Source: JAJFVC01 sp039698075 (GTDB lineage: Bacteria > Planctomycetota > Planctomycetia > Pirellulales > Thermoguttaceae). Taken from it: a stretch of DNA of 64,000 nt. Of the stretch, positions 8,323-18,338 are shown piece after piece. Made by a program: the position numbers and the translations under genes. The stretch spans positions 23,028 to 87,027 of the forward strand of contig JBDKTJ010000037.1 of assembly GCA_039698075.1 (NCBI GenBank), given 5' to 3'. The notes under the pieces are model-generated. The model made no database searches. It saw only the letters and a list, made by a program, of their open reading frames with translations, and had not been told where the DNA came from. Every line of letters starts with the position of its first letter. Within the stretch, counting starts at the first letter, position 1.

Positions 8323-8744
8323 AGATCGTGCTGGACGCCAACGTGATTGTGGCGGCTTTTGCAGCGCGAGGGCTGTGCGAGTCGTTGTTCGAGTTCTGCT
8401 TGGGACGTCACGAAATCCTTTTGAGTCAGCCCTTGCTGAACGAAATCGTTCGCAATCTTGTCAAGAAAGTGAAATTGGAACGGCAGATCGCCAAGGATGT
8501 CGAGCAACTGCTTCGCGAAAACGGCGCCTTGTTGTGTCCCGAGCCGGTGCCGTCTGACGCCTGCCGCGACGCCGACGATTTGCACGTCTTGGGCTTGATT
8601 GCGGCTGGTCGAGCCGACTATCTGGTCACCGGCGACGAAGATCTGCTCGAACTGAAGCGTTTCGGGCGCTGTCGAATCGTCAGTCCGCGCCAGTTTTGGT
8701 CGCTCATGCAGCGAGAAGGCAAGTCGGGAACGCCGGATCGGTAG
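8319..8744 (+). CDS. PIN-domain toxin (putative ribonuclease of a toxin-antitoxin pair)
   Basis: A 141-residue PIN protein of the class often annotated as 'putative toxin-antitoxin system toxin component, PIN family'. The acidic metal ligands are visible: KIVLDANVIVAAF (Asp6), Glu in LLNEIV (about residue 46), DADDLHVLG (about residue 88) and VTGDEDLLEL (about residue 110). Such proteins cut RNA with Mg2+. Coupled to the antitoxin by a 4-base overlap. The next gene, fumC, is convergent, with only 10 bp between the stops. Confidence 0.85.
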   Translation: MKIVLDANVIVAAFAARGLCESLFEFCLGRHEILLSQPLLNEIVRNLVKKVKLERQIAKDVEQLLRENGALLCPEPVPSDACRDADDLHVLGLIAAGRADYLVTGDEDLLELKRFGRCRIVSPRQFWSLMQREGKSGTPDR

Positions 8745-8754
8745 ACGTCTGCGG

Positions 8755-10161
<1,407 letters not shown>

Positions 10162-10186
10162 CGGGGATCATTGAGGGAGTTGGAGA

Positions 10187-10441
10187 TCAGTTGCCCGCCA
10201 CGCGACGCGGGATGGTGAACGAATACAGACAAACGACCGCACCGGTGGCCAACAAGCTCCACGGAGCCCAGGGCGGCGGGACAATTTGGGTTTGCGATCC
10301 CTCTTTGGCTTCCAAATCGAACGGGGAGACCGGGGCCGGCGCCGCGTCGCGCACCTTCAAATTGACGCGCTCCACCCCGAGGCATTCGACCCCGAGGATC
10401 ATCAGGAAAAATCCGAGGGCTAAAAAAAGCGATCGCCACAT
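10187..10441 (-). CDS. Small two-helix membrane protein, function unknown
   Basis: An 84-residue product with an N-terminal hydrophobic helix (WRSLFLALGFFLMILGVECL) and a second one near the C-terminus (SLLATGAVVCLYSF). A short extracytoplasmic loop rich in Pro and Ala joins them. A strong ribosome binding site AAGGAGG lies about 9 nt before the ATG at 10441, which is better than at most genes here and is the main reason for calling it real. Probably co-transcribed with fumC. No family recognised. Confidence 0.65.
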   Translation of the reverse strand: MWRSLFLALGFFLMILGVECLGVERVNLKVRDAAPAPVSPFDLEAKEGSQTQIVPPPWAPWSLLATGAVVCLYSFTIPRRVAGN

Positions 10442-11073
10442 GCGATGGGCCTCCTTCTTTCGACCAACTTGCAGGAGGCGATTCCGTTCGCCGAAACCTT
10501 TGGTTTCCTTTCGGTTCCTATCAAGGATCGACCTTTGATTCCGCTTGGCTTCAGCGGCGCGAGGGGGTGGGCGGTCCGAATGCCAATTTTCGGGCCTGTT
10601 TTGGCGGTCGTGCGGGATGAGTCAGCGCGGCGGCGCAGTCGAGCCCCCTCTGGCGTGGCGTTTTCTAAACGGCCGAGAGGCTGGTGACTGGTTGCAGTTC
10701 GGTGTGCGAAGGGAAAATGAAAAGGAGAAAAAAGGGAAAAAGGAAGGACGGCGATCGACGGAAGACAGGAATCCGCGACTCGTTCGGATGCAACGTAGAT
10801 TGGCTTTTTGCGGCGAGAGGATCGAAAAAACGTCCGAAAGTAGCGTCGATGTCGACTGTGCGGAGGACGTAGGGCGCAACGATCGCAAAAAATGCGGGCT
10901 TCGCGGGAATGGCGGTCAATGCGTTGAGTGTGTCGGACCGATCAATCTTACCGGGCGACCGGCCGCAGGCAATGAGGGCGATTGTTTGGCGACGCCGAGC
11001 CCCCTATAATGAAATGAACGCGGAGACCCGGCGCAACAAGGCCGGCGGCACGCACACGGCGGAGTACGTTCGT
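10442..11073. other. Intergenic region between the small membrane protein and the PAS-GAF-receiver gene
   Basis: About 630 bp with no convincing gene. It holds a purine-rich tract around 10715-10750 and, at the right end, the promoter described at 10982-11010. Open frames here have no recognisable product. Confidence 0.5.
10982..11010 (+). promoter_or_regulatory. Near-consensus sigma-70 promoter of the PAS-GAF-receiver gene
   Basis: TTGTTT (10982-10987), a 17-bp spacer and a perfect TATAAT (11005-11010). The predicted transcription start near 11017 lies downstream of the ATG at 11014, which argues for the TTG at 11074 as the translation start. Confidence 0.65.
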
Positions 11074-12783
11074 TTGACGACCAAACCAAAGATTCTGCTG
11101 ATTTGCGATTCCCACGAGAATGCCGAGCGGTTGCTGGATCGCGCCGCTCAGACGCATGAGGTGGTCGTGGCGTCGAACGTGGTCCGGGCGTTGGGGCACC
11201 TGAGCCGCGAGTCGTTTTCCGGCGTTTATGTCTCGTCGGAATACATTCAAGAGGTGTTGCGCGTCGGGCGGTTGCTGCAAAACGAGCAAGTGCTGGAGGG
11301 CATGCCGGACGGCGTCATTTTGCTGGACAGCGACAATTCGGTCGTTTGGAGCAACGGCCGGTTGGGCGAGTGGTTCCACCGCGATTCGATTTTGGGGGTC
11401 AATTTTTACACGATTTTGGGCAGTCCGGAGATCCTCGGGCCGGACTTCTGCCCGTTCCATACGGCGTTGGCGACCGGCCAGGCGACCAGTTCGACGCTTC
11501 GGAGCGGCGAGAATCATTACTATCACGTCCACGCCGCGCCGTTGCGAGAGGCGGGCGCGCCGGCCCGGCATCTGGTCGTGACGGTGCGCGATGTGACCAA
11601 CGAGGTCCATCAGCAGCAAAAGATGGCGGCCATTCACCAGGCCGGCATGGAGTTGGCCGATTTGGCGCCTTCGGAGATCGCTCACATGGCGGTGAACGAT
11701 CGTATCGAGCTGCTCAAGTCGAACATTTTGCACTTCACCCGGGATTTGCTGCGGTTCGACGTGGTCGAGATTCGGCTGTTGGATCAGAAGACGGGCCGGC
11801 TCGACTCGCTGCTTTCGATGGGCATGGACGCCGAGGCGGTGTCGCGCGAGCTTTGGGCGCAGCCGCAGAACAACGGCGTGACGGGTTTCGTGGCGGCCAC
11901 GGGCAAGAGCTATCTGTGCGAGGACACGACGGAAGACCCGTTGTATCTGCCCGGCGCGACCGGCGCGAAAAGCTCGCTGACGGTTCCGTTGATGCTGCAC
12001 GACGAGGTGATCGGGACGTTCAACGTCGAGAGTCCGGAGCCGAGGGCGTTTACGGAGAGCGACCTGCAATTTTTGGAGATTTTCTGCCGCGACGTGGCGG
12101 CGACGCTCAACACGTTGGAGCTGTTGGCGGCCGAGAAAATGAGCACGGCGGCCGAAAGCGTTGAGGCGATTCACAGCGCGGTGGCGCTGCCGGTCGATGA
12201 AATCCTCAACGACGCGGTGAACGTCATGGAGCGGTACATCGGCCATGAGCCCGAGGTGGCCGAGCGATTGCAGCGGATTTTGCGCAACGCGCGGGACATC
12301 AAGCAGGTGATTCAAAAAGTGGGCCGCGAGATGGCTCCGACCGAGGCGCTGCCCTCGACGTTGAAGGCGGAGGAGCGGCCGTTGTTGCGAGGCCGTCGCA
12401 TCTTGGTCGTCGACGCCGACGAGAACGTCCGCAGCACCGCCCACAACTTGCTGGAGCGGTACGGCTGCGTGGTCGAGACGGCGCACGACGGGGCCGAGGC
12501 GCTTTCGATGGTCCGCGTTTTGGCCGAGGGCGAATACGACGTGGTGATCTCCGACATTCGGCTGCCCGACATGACCGGCTTCGAGTTCATGGTGAAGTTG
12601 CAGGAGTGTCTGGGCTGGGCGCCGCTGGTGTTGATGACCGGTTTCGGCTGGGATCCCGGCCATTCGATCGTCAAGGCGCGGCAGGCCGGGCTGCAGGCCG
12701 TGCTCTACAAGCCGTTCCGGCTGGATCAGTTGCTCGGCGCGATCGAGCAGATCATCAACACGCCGCGTCCGGTCACGCAGTGA
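11074..12783 (+). CDS. PAS-GAF-receiver signalling protein
   Basis: About 569 residues in order: a degenerate receiver-like N-terminus (KPKILLICDSHENAERLL); a PAS domain (about residues 75-175, VLEGMPDGVILLDSDN); a GAF domain (about 220-355, NNGVTGFVAATGKSYLCEDT and SSLTVPLMLHDEVIGTF); a short helical linker; and a C-terminal receiver (about 440-560). The receiver has ILVVDADEN, phospho-acceptor Asp in SDIRLPDMTG, LMTGFG and the KPF Lys. There is no histidine kinase catalytic domain, so a separate kinase must act on it. The TTG start has GGAG 9 nt upstream and lies downstream of the promoter; the upstream ATG at 11014 would add 20 residues. Confidence 0.8.
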   Translation: MTTKPKILLICDSHENAERLLDRAAQTHEVVVASNVVRALGHLSRESFSGVYVSSEYIQEVLRVGRLLQNEQVLEGMPDGVILLDSDNSVVWSNGRLGEWFHRDSILGVNFYTILGSPEILGPDFCPFHTALATGQATSSTLRSGENHYYHVHAAPLREAGAPARHLVVTVRDVTNEVHQQQKMAAIHQAGMELADLAPSEIAHMAVNDRIELLKSNILHFTRDLLRFDVVEIRLLDQKTGRLDSLLSMGMDAEAVSRELWAQPQNNGVTGFVAATGKSYLCEDTTEDPLYLPGATGAKSSLTVPLMLHDEVIGTFNVESPEPRAFTESDLQFLEIFCRDVAATLNTLELLAAEKMSTAAESVEAIHSAVALPVDEILNDAVNVMERYIGHEPEVAERLQRILRNARDIKQVIQKVGREMAPTEALPSTLKAEERPLLRGRRILVVDADENVRSTAHNLLERYGCVVETAHDGAEALSMVRVLAEGEYDVVISDIRLPDMTGFEFMVKLQECLGWAPLVLMTGFGWDPGHSIVKARQAGLQAVLYKPFRLDQLLGAIEQIINTPRPVTQ

Positions 12784-12883
12784 GCGCAGGGGCGAGAGGA
12801 CAGGGGAGAGAGGAGAGGTCAGCGCTTCGCGATTTCCGCTGGGTCTCTTCGCTTCCTGGAAAACGCGTTGACGTCGATGGATT

Positions 12884-14044
12884 ATGACGCTTCTGTTGCT
12901 CGCGTTGTTGGGGCATGGCTTCCTCTGGATCGGGTTGGTGAACCGTTTGCACGCCGTTCCGCTACGTCGTCGGCGGATCAAACAACTCACGCTGGCGATG
13001 TTCGCCGCCGCGGCCCTGATTCCGATCGCGCTGGGCTGGCGATATTTTTCGACGTGGGATGATCTCGGTTGGGGGCTCGGGCGGTTGTCATGGCCGGTGA
13101 TCGCGTATCTGGCGCTTTGTTGGACGGTGGCCGCGATCACGCTTTTGCGGTTTGTCGCGCTCCGGATTTTGCAGCGTCGGCCGGCGGTCGTGCGATTTCA
13201 CCAGCGACGCCGCGCGGCGATCGATCCGGCGTTGACGCATGGGCCGGGCGCGGCGCGTCAGCACCATTTTCTGACGCGGTTGCCGCGGAACGAAATGTTG
13301 CAGTTGGAGGAGAGCCGGTGGATGCTCGACGTGCCGAGGCTGACGCCCGCGCTCGACGGGCTGACGATTCTGCACTTGTCCGATTTTCATTTTATCGGTC
13401 GCGTGGGCAAGGCGTATTTTTGCGAGGTGGTCCGGATTGCGAACCAGATGCGGCCCGACCTGATTTGCATCACCGGCGATTTGGTGGATCGGTCGCGGTG
13501 TTTCGATTGGATCGCGGAGACGCTCGGTCGGTTGTCGGCGCGTTGCGGGGTTTATTACGTGCTGGGCAATCACGACGCGCGGGTCGACGTCGCGCGGTTG
13601 CGTCAGATTCTTCAGGGGCACGGGCTGGTGGACGTCGGCAGCCGGTGGCTCTCGATGGAGATCAACGGTTCGCCGGTGGCGTTGGCCGGCGACGAGCGGC
13701 CGTGGTTCGACGATTGGTCGGGGAGCGACGCGGCGCCGCCGGGCGAGGCGCTGCGGATCGTGCTGGCCCACACGCCGGACCGGCTTGGCTGGGCCCGACG
13801 CCAAAACGCCGATTTGATGTTGGCCGGCCACACGCACGGCGGTCAGATTCGGATTCCGCCGCTGGGGGCGATTTTTGCGCCGACCCGATCGGGCGTGAAG
13901 CACAGTTCCGGCGTGTTTTTTGCGTCGCCGACGATTTTGCACGTGACGCGCGGCGTGTCGAGCGACGTGCCGATGCGATGGAATTGCCGGCCCGAGGTTG
14001 CGTGGCTGCGGCTTTGCGTCAATCCGGTTTCGGCACGGTCATGA
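12884..14044 (+). CDS. Membrane-anchored metallophosphoesterase (YaeI/calcineurin-like)
   Basis: A 386-residue protein. The N-terminal 110 residues hold three hydrophobic helices. The rest is a calcineurin-like phosphoesterase with all metal motifs in order: LSDFHF (about 165), TGDLVDR (about 195), LGNHDARVD (about 228), VLAHTPD (about 287) and AGHTHGGQ (about 306). Relatives include YaeI-type proteins that cleave UDP-diacylglucosamine or other phosphodiesters at the membrane, so a role in envelope lipid metabolism is possible. Its 3' end overlaps the convergent PilZ gene by 26 bp. Confidence 0.85.
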   Translation: MTLLLLALLGHGFLWIGLVNRLHAVPLRRRRIKQLTLAMFAAAALIPIALGWRYFSTWDDLGWGLGRLSWPVIAYLALCWTVAAITLLRFVALRILQRRPAVVRFHQRRRAAIDPALTHGPGAARQHHFLTRLPRNEMLQLEESRWMLDVPRLTPALDGLTILHLSDFHFIGRVGKAYFCEVVRIANQMRPDLICITGDLVDRSRCFDWIAETLGRLSARCGVYYVLGNHDARVDVARLRQILQGHGLVDVGSRWLSMEINGSPVALAGDERPWFDDWSGSDAAPPGEALRIVLAHTPDRLGWARRQNADLMLAGHTHGGQIRIPPLGAIFAPTRSGVKHSSGVFFASPTILHVTRGVSSDVPMRWNCRPEVAWLRLCVNPVSARS

Positions 14045-15020
14045 GCCGGTCCCATTCGGCGCGCTGCGAGTCGGTGAGCAAATTGACGGCCTCTTGTCGC
14101 GATTGTTCGAGCAATTGGGCCCGCAATTGAGCGCGTTCGCCGCGAGACCGACCGACCGATTGACGCTCCATCTGGCGAATCGCGTCGACGGTTTGATCGA
14201 TCAGCCGTCGGATCTGGGCTTGCTGTGGGTCGGTCAGTTGCAGTCGTTGGATGACCTCGGGCATCGTCAAGGCGCTTGCGCCGGCCATGCGGCGGACGGA
14301 TTCGTGCAACATCCATTCGGACGACGAGCCGGAGGAGGCCGACCCGCGTCGGCGGACGGGGTTGCGTCCGAACTGCGACGGGCTGTCGAACGGCGAATCG
14401 TCGTAGGACTCGTCGGCCTGGCGTACGCGCGACGAATGAAACTTGGTTCGGAACGGATTGGCCGGCGTTGCGTCGCTCGATCGGTCCGGGTCCGGCGAGG
14501 CGTCGGGGGCGTTGTCGAAGACCGTGACGGGCCAACGCGACTTGGTTAGGTACAGCGCCGCCAGCACCGTCACGACCGTCAGTAGAACGACGAAGAGCAC
14601 CAACGGCGTGTTGGTCGGCGTCCATTGGCCCAGGCGGAATCGCAGCGTGCCGGCCCACAGCGATACGCGCGGCGCCTGGTAGGGCGTGGCGTCGCTCAGC
14701 CGGAGCAATCCGAGCCGGTAGCTTGGGGCGGCGTCCGGATCGGCGGCCTGTTCGGCGATGTGAACGATGCGGACCGAGAACCAACCGACGTCGGTCAACA
14801 GCAGGCCGGTGTCGCCTGCGTTGAGGCCGGCCACCTGGTCGACCTCCACGGCGAATCCGCCGGCCGATTCGTCCAGCAAGCGGGCGGGAAGGGCGTGTTG
14901 TCCGACTTTCAGCGAACACTCCGTCCGGCCGTTGGACACGTTGCAGCGGAACGATTGACGCTGGTCGCCGGGTGGAGTGGCGCGGCCCATCGAGGCCTCC
15001 GACAGGTTTTGGGCAAACAT
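14019..15020 (-). CDS. PilZ-domain membrane protein with C-terminal helical (Spy-like) region
   Basis: A 333-residue protein. Residues about 18-115 match the PilZ c-di-GMP fold: an RQSFR motif (RxxxR), then DESAGG (D/NxSxxG). One transmembrane helix follows (about 140-160, LVLFVVLLTVVTVLAALYL). Then come a Ser/Asp-rich low-complexity stretch and a C-terminal helical part with LTDPQQAQIRRLIDQT and LTDSQRAEWDRL, which look like the paired LTxxQ repeats of Spy/CpxP-type periplasmic proteins. It could link cytoplasmic c-di-GMP to an envelope sensor; this is inference. The ATG at 14988 (MGRAT) is an alternative start. Confidence 0.75.
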   Translation of the reverse strand: MFAQNLSEASMGRATPPGDQRQSFRCNVSNGRTECSLKVGQHALPARLLDESAGGFAVEVDQVAGLNAGDTGLLLTDVGWFSVRIVHIAEQAADPDAAPSYRLGLLRLSDATPYQAPRVSLWAGTLRFRLGQWTPTNTPLVLFVVLLTVVTVLAALYLTKSRWPVTVFDNAPDASPDPDRSSDATPANPFRTKFHSSRVRQADESYDDSPFDSPSQFGRNPVRRRGSASSGSSSEWMLHESVRRMAGASALTMPEVIQRLQLTDPQQAQIRRLIDQTVDAIRQMERQSVGRSRGERAQLRAQLLEQSRQEAVNLLTDSQRAEWDRLMTVPKPD

Positions 15021-15120
15021 GGCATCCCCGGGAAGTTTAGCTTACGCGGCCGATTTGGTCTTGCCACGGCGCGAAAAAACGTTCACCATCGAGGCTTTCC
15101 GCCCGACCGGGGGTTCGCGT

Positions 15121-16569
15121 ATGACGAACATTCGCCGACCATTTCGATCCGTCCGGCGTTGGACGTTGATTTCGGGGTGCCTGTTGGCGGTGCTGTCGCT
15201 TGGGCTGGTCGAGACGTGGCTTGTGCAAGGGCTGCTGGTTCGGTGTCGCGTGGTCGGCGGTTCGATGTCGCCGACGCTGGTGGGCGTTCATCGGGACGTG
15301 ACGTGCGGCGACTGCGGTTTTTCGTTCCCCTGCGAGGCCGAAAACGCGGTCCGTGCGACGTGTCCGAATTGCGGATGGGCGGCCAACCGGTTGACCGACC
15401 TGCCCGATCTGGACGGCGACCGCGTGTTGGTCGATCGCACGGCGTTTTGGCGACGACCGCCGAGACGCTGGGACGTCGTTGCGATGCGGGAACCGTTACA
15501 GCGCGGTCGGCAGGCGGTCAAACGCATTGTCGGTTTGCCGGGCGAGACGATCGACATTCGCCACGGCGACATTTTTGTGGACGGTCGGATCGTGCGCAAA
15601 AATCTCGCCGAGCAGCGCGTTTTGGCCTTGCTGGTCCATGACGCCGATTTTCCATCACGACGGGCGGACATTCCGCCGCGATGGCGTTCGGAATCGTCCG
15701 ACACCCGTTGGAAATGCGACGGCGGACGCTTTTTCTTTTCCGGAGAGACCGGCCATCCGCCTAAGAAGATTGAACGGACAGGCCGGGCGGGCGAGCCGGT
15801 CGATTGGTTGGACTATCATCACGTGCAACGATTGGCGGGCGACGCCGTTCGACGCTCGGCGGTCATGGATCTGGGCGCGTACCATCCCGCTCGACCGCGG
15901 CGGGAAGAAGACGTTCATGCGACGAGCGATCTGATGTTGTCGTTGCGGGTTGGGCCGGTGACGGGCCGGGGCGCGTTTTGGATTCGCGCGACCGACGGCC
16001 GCGACGATTTTCGGGTGCGACTTGGATACGAGCCCGAGGGTTTGCGCCATTGGCAAGTTTTTTCGCATTCCAGCGACATGCAAAAAACCGGCGACAAGGC
16101 AGACTCGATTGGCGACCTGTCGTATGGGAAGGAAGAGCATCGAATTGAGGTGTCGATGATCGACCGGCAATTTTTGCTGGCCATCGACGGGCGGACGGTC
16201 GCGGTGCGGTGCGATCTGCACGATCGGCCGCCGGAGCGGAGGACGAGCGGTCCGTTTGGTGTCGCCGCCGAGGGGATCGACGTGACGGTTCGTGAGGTCC
16301 GAGTTTATCGGGACGTTTTTTATACCGCTATGGGGAGGGGGGCGACGCGATTGCCGGCCGATCACTTTTACGTGCTGGGCGACAACAGTCCGGAGTCGGT
16401 CGACAGCCGGGTTTGGGGCGAAAACGGGGCGGTTGACGCTAAGTTCTTGACGGGCAAGATTTTAGTGGCGATTCCGAATGTCGCGGTCGGCCCGATCGCC
16501 GGACGATATTTTCAAGTTCCGAATCTGTTCGGAATGCGTTATATTCAGCAGAAAGAGGCTAGGGAATAG
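15121..16569 (+). CDS. lepB: Signal peptidase I homologue with zinc-ribbon and large beta-rich insertion (first of tandem pair)
   Basis: Removes signal peptides from exported proteins at the outer face of the cytoplasmic membrane. The 482-residue product is about twice the minimal length. It has one N-terminal helix (about 15-40), the catalytic serine motif GGSMSPT (Ser48), a CxxC...CxxC cluster (C62, C65, C81, C84) and the lysine general base in VKRIVGLPGE (Lys134). A segment of roughly 270 residues then precedes the family end motif GDNSPES.D.R.WG. Within that insertion, residues about 270-390 resemble a LamG/DUF1080-like beta sandwich (ending VREVRVYRDVFYT). The ATG at 15121 is chosen because the upstream part overlaps the divergent PilZ gene. 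Confidence 0.86.
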   Translation: MTNIRRPFRSVRRWTLISGCLLAVLSLGLVETWLVQGLLVRCRVVGGSMSPTLVGVHRDVTCGDCGFSFPCEAENAVRATCPNCGWAANRLTDLPDLDGDRVLVDRTAFWRRPPRRWDVVAMREPLQRGRQAVKRIVGLPGETIDIRHGDIFVDGRIVRKNLAEQRVLALLVHDADFPSRRADIPPRWRSESSDTRWKCDGGRFFFSGETGHPPKKIERTGRAGEPVDWLDYHHVQRLAGDAVRRSAVMDLGAYHPARPRREEDVHATSDLMLSLRVGPVTGRGAFWIRATDGRDDFRVRLGYEPEGLRHWQVFSHSSDMQKTGDKADSIGDLSYGKEEHRIEVSMIDRQFLLAIDGRTVAVRCDLHDRPPERRTSGPFGVAAEGIDVTVREVRVYRDVFYTAMGRGATRLPADHFYVLGDNSPESVDSRVWGENGAVDAKFLTGKILVAIPNVAVGPIAGRYFQVPNLFGMRYIQQKEARE

Positions 16570-16587
16570 GGGTTAGGGGCTAGAGAT
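16560..16587 (+). repeat. Degenerate 7-bp tandem repeat (TAGGGGN), four units
   Basis: TAGGGAA, TAGGGGT, TAGGGGC and TAGAGAT follow one another without gaps. The stop codon of the first signal peptidase gene (16567-16569) is part of the second unit. Confidence 0.6.
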
Positions 16588-16664
16588 GGCCGCTTGCGAC
16601 CTTGTTCTGGTCCCCGGGCCCTCGAAGAAAGTCGACACCATCGCGTTTTTAGCCCCCGATATTT

Positions 16665-18338
16665 ATGTCTGCAAAAAAATCCCCCTCAGATTCGCGCCGC
16701 GGTTCGTCGGCTTCCGTGGAGACGTCGGGTCCTATGCCGTCGGCCGCGGCGATTCGCGAGACGATCGAGTCAATCGTGATCGCGTTTGTGCTGGCGTTTT
16801 TGTTTCGCACGTTCGAGGCCGAGGCCTTTGTGATTCCGACCGGCTCGATGGCGCCGACGTTGATGGGCCGCCACAAGGACCTCGTGTGTCCGAAATGCGG
16901 GTGTCCGTATCAGGCGGGGGCGAGCGACGAGGTGGACGCGAATGGGACGCTGAAGGGTTTGCAGGATCGCGTTGCGGCGGGCACGTGTCCGATGTGTCGT
17001 TTCACGGCCGATTTGGGGCGTGAACGCCAGTATCCCTCGTACAACGGCGATCGGATTTTGGTGGGCAAGTTCTTTTACGAACTTCAGGATCCGGATCGGT
17101 GGGACGTGGTGGTGTTCAAGTTTCCGGGCGATGGGACGGCCGACGCGCGGACCAATTTCATTAAGCGTTTGATCGGATTGCCCGGCGAAACGATCCGCAT
17201 CCGCAACGGCGATATTTGGGTTCGTCGCGGGGATGAGCCGTTTCGGATTGCGAGGAAGTCGCCGAACAAATTGCTGGCGATGCTTCAGCCGGTGTTCAAC
17301 AACGATTACATGCCTCGGATGGCGAAAGAAGGCTGGCCCGCCCGATGGCGCTCGGAATCGACCGGCGGTTGGCGGTCGGACAATGAGTCGACGTTTTACA
17401 GCGATGGGACGGCGTCCGCGCCGCAGTGGCTTCGGTATCATCATCTGATTCCCACCGAGTCGCAATGGGCGGAGTTGGAGGCCCGCGGAACGATCCCGGC
17501 CGAAAGCGTTGCGCCGCAGTGGATTCGCGATTTCACGGCCTACAACACGGCCAGGTCCCAAGGGGCGAGCAATTTCGCGCCCCGGTTCGACACGTTCGGC
17601 CGCTATTGGGTCGGCGATTTGGCCGTGCAGTGCACCGTCGATCTGGAGAGTCCGAAGGGCGAGCTGATTTTCGAACTCCGCAAGGGTGGGCGTCGGTTTG
17701 AATGCCGGTTGGACGCGGCCACCGGTCAGGCTGTGTTGTCGATCAGCGGCCGAGACATGCAGAAGTTCCGGCCCACCGCGTCGACGCGATTTCGCGGGCC
17801 CGGCCGGCACGACGTCCGGTTTTCGAATTGCGACAATGAGTTGCGGCTTTGGATCGACGGGCGCGTCGTGTCGTTCGACCAGTCGACCGCGTATGAGGAG
17901 TTGGGCAACACGCTGCCCGATGCGAGCGATCTGAGTCCGGTGGGCGTCGCCACGGTCGGCGCGAAGGCGAGTCTGAGCCATTTGGCGATTTTCCGCGACT
18001 TGTACTACATCGCCGACATGTCCTTTGCGGTCGATCGTTCGCAATCGGTCGGCGAGGTGTCGATGGCGGGCGGTCCGGGGTCGACGCCGGCCAATCAGAC
18101 TGAACGGCCGGGGCGGGACTACGTGCTGAAGGCCGACCAGTTCTTCATGCTGGGCGACAACAGCGCCCGGAGCAAGGACGGCCGGCTTTGGGGGCCCGAC
18201 AACTATTGGGTTCAGCGCGAGCTGTTGTTCGGCAAGGCGTTGTACATCTATTGGCCGCACTCGTGGGATCGGATTCCGTACGTCAACATTCCGATGCCCT
18301 TTTTTCCGAACTTCAGCCGCATGGGATTCGTTCGATGA
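16665..18338 (+). CDS. lepB: Signal peptidase I homologue with zinc-ribbon and large beta-rich insertion (second of tandem pair)
   Basis: A 557-residue paralogue of the preceding gene. It has a helix at about 33-50, the catalytic motif PTGSMAPT (Ser61), and cysteines CPKC (75, 78) and CPMC (108, 111) forming a probable zinc site. Lys167 lies in FIKRLIGLPGE, and the C-terminal box is GDNSARSKDGRLWG. Between Lys167 and the end box lies a segment of about 330 residues whose second half (about 325-450) looks like a LamG/DUF1080-type sandwich ending LSHLAIFRDLYYI. The first helix FVLAFLFRTFEAEAFVIPTGSM fits standard signal peptidases better than that of its neighbour. The stop overlaps the ABC ATPase start as ATGA. 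Confidence 0.88.
   Translation: MSAKKSPSDSRRGSSASVETSGPMPSAAAIRETIESIVIAFVLAFLFRTFEAEAFVIPTGSMAPTLMGRHKDLVCPKCGCPYQAGASDEVDANGTLKGLQDRVAAGTCPMCRFTADLGRERQYPSYNGDRILVGKFFYELQDPDRWDVVVFKFPGDGTADARTNFIKRLIGLPGETIRIRNGDIWVRRGDEPFRIARKSPNKLLAMLQPVFNNDYMPRMAKEGWPARWRSESTGGWRSDNESTFYSDGTASAPQWLRYHHLIPTESQWAELEARGTIPAESVAPQWIRDFTAYNTARSQGASNFAPRFDTFGRYWVGDLAVQCTVDLESPKGELIFELRKGGRRFECRLDAATGQAVLSISGRDMQKFRPTASTRFRGPGRHDVRFSNCDNELRLWIDGRVVSFDQSTAYEELGNTLPDASDLSPVGVATVGAKASLSHLAIFRDLYYIADMSFAVDRSQSVGEVSMAGGPGSTPANQTERPGRDYVLKADQFFMLGDNSARSKDGRLWGPDNYWVQRELLFGKALYIYWPHSWDRIPYVNIPMPFFPNFSRMGFVR

Noticed and set aside
10948..13140. 730-residue open frame on the minus strand
   Set aside because: Mirror of the PAS-GAF-receiver gene and its neighbour in high-GC DNA; product rich in Arg, Gln and His with no fold or motif.
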